This document shows, one piece after another, positions 7,187-10,387 of a stretch of 10,387 bases of DNA (position 1 is the stretch's first letter; each line of letters starts with the position of its first letter). The notes under the pieces are model-generated. The model was not told the origin of the DNA, did not search any database, and saw nothing but the letters and a program-made list of their open reading frames with translations. The DNA is taken from NCBI GenBank assembly GCA_002451055.1, contig DKBD01000240.1, positions 1 to 10,387 of the forward strand. Reading direction: 5' to 3'. This stretch comes from Nitrospira sp. UBA6909 (lineage in GTDB: Bacteria > Nitrospirota > Nitrospiria > Nitrospirales > Nitrospiraceae). The translations under genes and the position numbers were made by a program.

Positions 7187-7963
7187 ATGATGCAAATCCG
7201 ATGTTCGCTCTCGATCCGGCGCCGAACTCCATGGATCTTTCACAGCGCGCACTTCTATAAACACAGGACAGTTGTGCTCATTGTGGCATGCTGTGTTGTA
7301 TTCCTGTGGCCTTCCCTCGGCCGGGCGATCGATCTTGCTGAACTGGAGGAGGTGGTTGACGAATCGCGGCTGACATTCGCCCGCTTCATCGGCCACCCGA
7401 GCATGTCCTGGTTCAAGGATCGTGCACGGGATGCCCGCGCCGTGTTCATTGCTCCTCGAATCACAAGAGGCGGCTATCTGTTCGGGGGCACCTGGGGAAC
7501 CGGCGTGCTGCTCGTACGGGACGTGTCTACCGGACAGTGGAGCGAGCCGGCGTTTTACCGTTTGGTCGGCGCCAGTTTCGGATTGCAAATCGGAGCCTTG
7601 AACTCGGAAGTCATCGCGCTGGCCACGGATGATGACGCAGCCGGTAAGATGAAGGGGGGTGTCTTCACGCTCGGGGCCAGCGGCCTGGTAGGGATAGGAC
7701 GCACAGGGGGAGGAATACGCGGGTCGCTCGATGTCACATCTGGAACCAGATACTTGACCGTGAGTACTTCCTCTGGATTTTTTACGGGCGTCGCGGCCGG
7801 CGCCACGCTCGTGTTGAGCATGGACAGCGCCAATGAACTCTACTACGGACACCCGGTTGAACTCGACGACCTGCGTGAAGGCCGAGTGCGGCAGTGGTAT
7901 TCCGAACGGTTGATACGAACCGTCGCCGCAGCGACCGTGAGGGGAGTCGAGTCTCGGCCATGA
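7187..7963 (+). CDS. SYLF (Ysc84-like) lipid-binding domain protein, second copy
   Basis: The 258-residue product has an unusually long basic N-terminal region (1-27) before a hydrophobic signal segment (about 28-43, ending LGRA), then a short helix (DLAELEEVVDES). The SYLF domain covers about residues 73-222: RDARAVFIAP, GGYLFGGTWGTGVLLVRD (95-112), STGQWSEPAFY (114-124), FGLQIGALNSEVIAL and a C-terminal GFFTGVAAGATLVLS with ELYYG. Two adjacent ATGs (7187, 7190) could start it; only a weak AGGA lies upstream, so the true start is uncertain. It shares the VRD-TGQWS core with the SYLF protein at 2514-3224 but is otherwise diverged, suggesting old paralogy or separate acquisition. The next gene begins inside its stop codon (ATGA), so the two are probably translated together. 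Confidence 0.85.
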   Translation: MMQIRCSLSIRRRTPWIFHSAHFYKHRTVVLIVACCVVFLWPSLGRAIDLAELEEVVDESRLTFARFIGHPSMSWFKDRARDARAVFIAPRITRGGYLFGGTWGTGVLLVRDVSTGQWSEPAFYRLVGASFGLQIGALNSEVIALATDDDAAGKMKGGVFTLGASGLVGIGRTGGGIRGSLDVTSGTRYLTVSTSSGFFTGVAAGATLVLSMDSANELYYGHPVELDDLREGRVRQWYSERLIRTVAAATVRGVESRP

Positions 7964-9189
7964 AATCGCGCTGCCAAACGGTATTCCTCATTGGCTGCGT
8001 GTTGATCGTCACAACCTGTGCCCCCATCGCACCACCATTATATAAAGACGGGCCCCTGGACGGTCAGCCGGGAACCGGACCTGACACCTTCAAAGTTCTG
8101 ACCTACAATGCGTGGCACGGACTGGACACCGGGGAGTTCTGGGTCACTGCAAGCCAGACACCTGAGCAGAGCGAGGCCCGTCTCCAATTCCAGGTTGCCC
8201 AGATCGCCGCCGCACAGCCGGATGTCGTTCTGCTCCAGGAAGTGAATCCTCTCCCGGCCAGGGCTGAGCGGTATGTCCAGGCGCTGGCTGACCGGGGGTC
8301 GCCCTATGATGCAGTCTATCAGGTGGATGCCTGTGGGATACGACTCCGCGGTGAGACCGCGCTGATCCCCGGCCTCAACAATGGTCTGGCCATTCTCGCC
8401 CGGCGCACGCTGCAGTTGCGCAAGCTCACCGGCCTCAAGTTGAGCGGGGACCTCGGCCGCTGTGACAGTGCGTCGGGCGTACAATTGGAGGAACTGCGCT
8501 ATGCCGTGATCGGCGACATCACGATCCCAGAGACCGGCCAGCACTATATGGTGGCCAGTACCCATCTCCATTCCGGTATTGAGGCGGGAGCCCCCTTTCT
8601 TGCGACACTCGAGCGGGCACACCAGGCAGGCTACCTCCCCCGGTACCCCAAATTCCGATGGGACGTCGAGCAGGATCGGCTCCGGCGGATCGGCGAGTTG
8701 GACCGGTTGACCCGTACACTCCGGACGTTTCGTCGAGAGGGTGCCTATTCGGGATTTGCGATGGGCGGCGACTTCAATTTCGAGTCGGACTTTCCGGAAT
8801 ATGAAGAAGCAGTGCTACTCAAACTCACGGACGGCCATCACGCCGCCCAGCAGACCCTTGAACTGTATACGGCCGATCCTCAACGCAACGGCCTCATCCA
8901 CATCGGAGACGATACGGCATTCCCCGATGCTCTTCAGCGGGTGTTCAACGAGTTGCCTCCCGAACTAGCGGCAAAGGCTCACGCAGTCTATCTGACGGAG
9001 GCCAGGCGGCCACGGCGCATCGACTACCTCTGGATGGAATCGTTTTTTACAGGGTACTGTGTCCAACAGGAGTTATTTGGAACGGAGCTCGATGAGAAAG
9101 GCCTCCCGGCCTCGGACCATTACGGAGTGTTGACCACCTTTACCCGCGAAGGCAGCTCATGTTCTGATATCCGCCCTGCCGCGCAATGA
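7960..9189 (+). CDS. Endonuclease/exonuclease/phosphatase-fold lipoprotein
   Basis: The 409-residue product carries the EEP fold (PF03372), which includes DNase I, nucleases and sphingomyelinase-like phosphodiesterases. Active-site landmarks are in order: VLTYNAWHG (N50), PDVVLLQEV (E94), STHLHSG (H202, H204), GGDFNFES (D271, N273), RIDYLW (D355) and SDHYG (D386, H387). The general metal-binding and catalytic set thus appears complete. The N-terminus (MKSRCQTVFLIGCVLIVTTC) looks like a lipoprotein signal with C20 as the likely anchor, although Thr at -1 is not the preferred residue. An export signal and the STHLHS motif fit a secreted phosphodiesterase better than a DNA repair enzyme, but the substrate is open. 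The ORF opens upstream at 7894; I chose the ATG at 7960 because the signal peptide starts there and it overlaps the SYLF stop as ATGA. GAGGGGAG at 7939-7946 is a somewhat distant ribosome binding site. Confidence 0.87.
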   Translation: MKSRCQTVFLIGCVLIVTTCAPIAPPLYKDGPLDGQPGTGPDTFKVLTYNAWHGLDTGEFWVTASQTPEQSEARLQFQVAQIAAAQPDVVLLQEVNPLPARAERYVQALADRGSPYDAVYQVDACGIRLRGETALIPGLNNGLAILARRTLQLRKLTGLKLSGDLGRCDSASGVQLEELRYAVIGDITIPETGQHYMVASTHLHSGIEAGAPFLATLERAHQAGYLPRYPKFRWDVEQDRLRRIGELDRLTRTLRTFRREGAYSGFAMGGDFNFESDFPEYEEAVLLKLTDGHHAAQQTLELYTADPQRNGLIHIGDDTAFPDALQRVFNELPPELAAKAHAVYLTEARRPRRIDYLWMESFFTGYCVQQELFGTELDEKGLPASDHYGVLTTFTREGSSCSDIRPAAQ

Positions 9190-9519
9190 GGTGTCAGGAC
9201 GGGTTCGGGCATGGGTTCAGTTGGGTGAGCTGGATATGAAACATGGCACCGACTTTCATGATCCTGTGATGCGAAAGACACAAGTCGTAATGTGTCCCAC
9301 GCCTATGCCATACAGCTGGGCAGAAGCGTTTCATGGTGTGCTTCGATGACCCTGTTTTTTGGGAAAGGGGAAGAGCCCGGCGTTACCGAGTCAATCGGTG
9401 AGGGAAGGTCTGGTTCATTCATGTTTCTGTTCGGGAATCTGTTTCTGTGCTGGTCACGAGAGAGAACGTGACGGTGAAGTTGACGGTTTCACGGAGTCGG
9501 TGAATCTGTGTCCCGGATC
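9190..9519. other. Convergent intergenic region with two weak inverted repeats
   Basis: This 330-base gap lies between two converging genes, where terminators are expected. I see two short perfect repeats: GACACA/TGTGTC (9277-9282 and 9291-9296) and GTCACG/CGTGAC (9453-9458 and 9467-9472), each with an eight-base loop and no following T-run. A run of six T at 9354-9359 is not preceded by a stem. No ORF here has a ribosome binding site or recognisable product. Confidence 0.4.
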
Positions 9520-9960
9520 TCATTGCGGCGGTGGAATGAGAGGCTGATCGAACAGAAGCAGCACGAAAATGACCGTGCCCAGCAGAATGAGGAAGAGCGA
9601 CTGCCATAGAGCCCAGTTGGTTTCCTGTGTGGGCGTGCCCAGTATTTTCGCCAGCCTTGCTCCATGACGATGATAGTCGGCCGTTGCACCGGCAAAGAGA
9701 AGCAGGGTCACTGCAATGACGGCGAGGCCGACCACATGAGCATGACGCACCAGCGCGACTCCTGCAGCGATCCTGGCGTGGCGAATGATTTCGAGCCCTT
9801 TGTCCATCGCGACGGCTGTCGCCAGCAATCCCAACGCCGTGCGGATCCATGCCAGCTGTGTCCGCTCCAGGGCTAACACGGTTCGCTCGAGTGCCAGGTC
9901 GACGCGCGGATCGACATCGTGTTCAGCGTGCCGCCGTGTTTCCTGCTCGTCAGCCGACAT
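9520..9960 (-). CDS. DUF202 family membrane protein
   Basis: The 146-residue product starts with a charged cytosolic tail (MSADEQETRRHAEHDVD). The DUF202 signature (PF02656) follows: DLALERTVLALERTQLAWIR (21-40) leading into a first membrane segment (about 40-52). Two more hydrophobic segments lie at about 74-92 and 118-137, giving the three helices expected of the family (YidH-like). Its molecular function is unknown. An upstream ATG at 10015-10017 would add 19 residues with no family resemblance. I chose the ATG ending at 9960 because GAGGAG lies nine bases before it and the protein then has the usual length. It is convergent with the EEP gene and belongs to a separate transcription unit. 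Confidence 0.85.
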   Translation of the reverse strand: MSADEQETRRHAEHDVDPRVDLALERTVLALERTQLAWIRTALGLLATAVAMDKGLEIIRHARIAAGVALVRHAHVVGLAVIAVTLLLFAGATADYHRHGARLAKILGTPTQETNWALWQSLFLILLGTVIFVLLLFDQPLIPPPQ

Positions 9961-10387
9961 CGACCCATGCTCCTCGAGCGGCACGCTATCCGTGCGATTG
10001 CAAGGCCAGCCAGACACGGCTCTTCGCCAATCGAAAACCAGAATGATTCACCCTCGTGTTCAAGCCAGAGCGACAATAACAGGAGCCTCAAGAAAAATCG
10101 AGAGCGTCAAGGGCCTCGCGTTTCCATCGCTGCGACGAGTGCTTTCGTTATAAATGCTCATTGAGAAACGGGCGTGAGGGCTGCGGTGAATCCGTAAACG
10201 TTCCTGAAGTTGAGGGTTGCGAGGCTCCACCCATCATCAGAGTATAGTCTTCGGATGATCCCGTAGTGCGTACTGGCAGGTCAAGTCGTGAACGGTGGTA
10301 AAGCGTATGTATGCCAAAAGCTGGTAGAAGGGAATTCAAGCAGACCATCTTCGACGGGGACAGAGCCTGTCCCCAAAGGTTGACTCC
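9961..10387. other. Gap upstream of DUF202, no convincing gene
   Basis: This stretch of about 430 bases reaches the window edge. It should contain the promoter of the minus-strand DUF202 gene. An AT-rich TTATAAAT lies at 10148-10155 and TATAGT at 10243-10248, but neither has a well-spaced -35 element. A 66-codon minus-strand ORF (10148-10348) is Ser/Pro-rich and lacks a ribosome binding site. A plus-strand ORF from the ATG at 10311 is open to the window edge (25 codons) and cannot be judged. The gap ends in the palindrome at 10356-10374. Confidence 0.4.
10356..10374. repeat. Perfect 8-bp palindrome GGGGACAG/CTGTCCCC
   Basis: GGGGACAG and CTGTCCCC are exact reverse complements around the three-base loop AGC. 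Short GC-rich hairpins of this kind occur as dispersed intergenic repeats in many bacteria, some linked to REP-associated (RAYT/Y1) transposases. No second copy is present in this window, so the repeat nature is inferred. There is no T-run to make it a terminator. Confidence 0.5.

Noticed and set aside
9419..9850. Minus-strand 143-codon ORF in another frame of the DUF202 gene
   Set aside because: The overlapping frame carries the unmistakable DUF202 signature; this one is Arg/Ser/His-rich shadow sequence.
10148..10348. Minus-strand 66-codon ORF upstream of DUF202
   Set aside because: It has a Ser/Pro-rich composition, no Shine-Dalgarno and no domain. It may lie over a non-coding repeat, but there is no second copy here to show that.
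10311..10387. Plus-strand ORF open at the right edge (begins MPKAGRREFKQTIF)
   Set aside because: Only 25 codons are visible, it lacks a clear ribosome binding site, and it runs through a palindrome, so it is probably non-coding.

Overview
The window is GC-rich chromosomal DNA from a diderm (Gram-negative type) bacterium: it encodes an outer-membrane barrel candidate, two lipoprotein candidates and several exported proteins. The mix of envelope genes (two SYLF proteins, a DUF502 and a DUF202 membrane protein, a large arylsulfatase with its own maturase) would fit Nitrospirota, in particular Nitrospira. That taxonomic guess rests on general impression, not on a marker gene. There is no rRNA, tRNA, CRISPR array, integrase or intact transposase.

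Layout. (1) 22-1008, minus: exported protein with a Pro/Glu-rich linker and a predicted outer-membrane beta-barrel. (2) A divergent intergenic region of about 200 bases. (3) A plus-strand run from 1222 to 9189: a possible 31-codon leader ORF coupled to a DUF502 membrane protein; a small lipoprotein; a first SYLF protein; a membrane-anchored formylglycine-generating enzyme (FGE); a 788-residue exported arylsulfatase; a decayed copy of the FGE 3' end; a second SYLF protein; and an endonuclease/exonuclease/phosphatase-fold lipoprotein overlapping that SYLF gene by four bases. (4) 9520-9960, minus: a DUF202 membrane protein, convergent with the run. (5) A right-hand gap without a convincing gene, ending in a short palindrome.

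How the genes may work together. The best supported link is FGE with arylsulfatase: the FGE keeps both catalytic cysteines (C355, C360) and the sulfatase keeps the CSPTR motif (C119) that FGE oxidises to formylglycine. Both carry export or anchor sequences, so maturation may happen on the outer face of the inner membrane. The SYLF lipid-binding proteins on either side and the phosphodiesterase-like lipoprotein suggest an envelope module acting on lipids or sulfated compounds; the substrate cannot be read from the sequence.

Points most worth a second look are the FGE remnant directly after the sulfatase gene, the anchored FGE, a long imperfect stem-loop before the sulfatase ribosome binding site, the perfect 11-bp inverted repeat at 7073-7106, and the small coupled ORF before DUF502.
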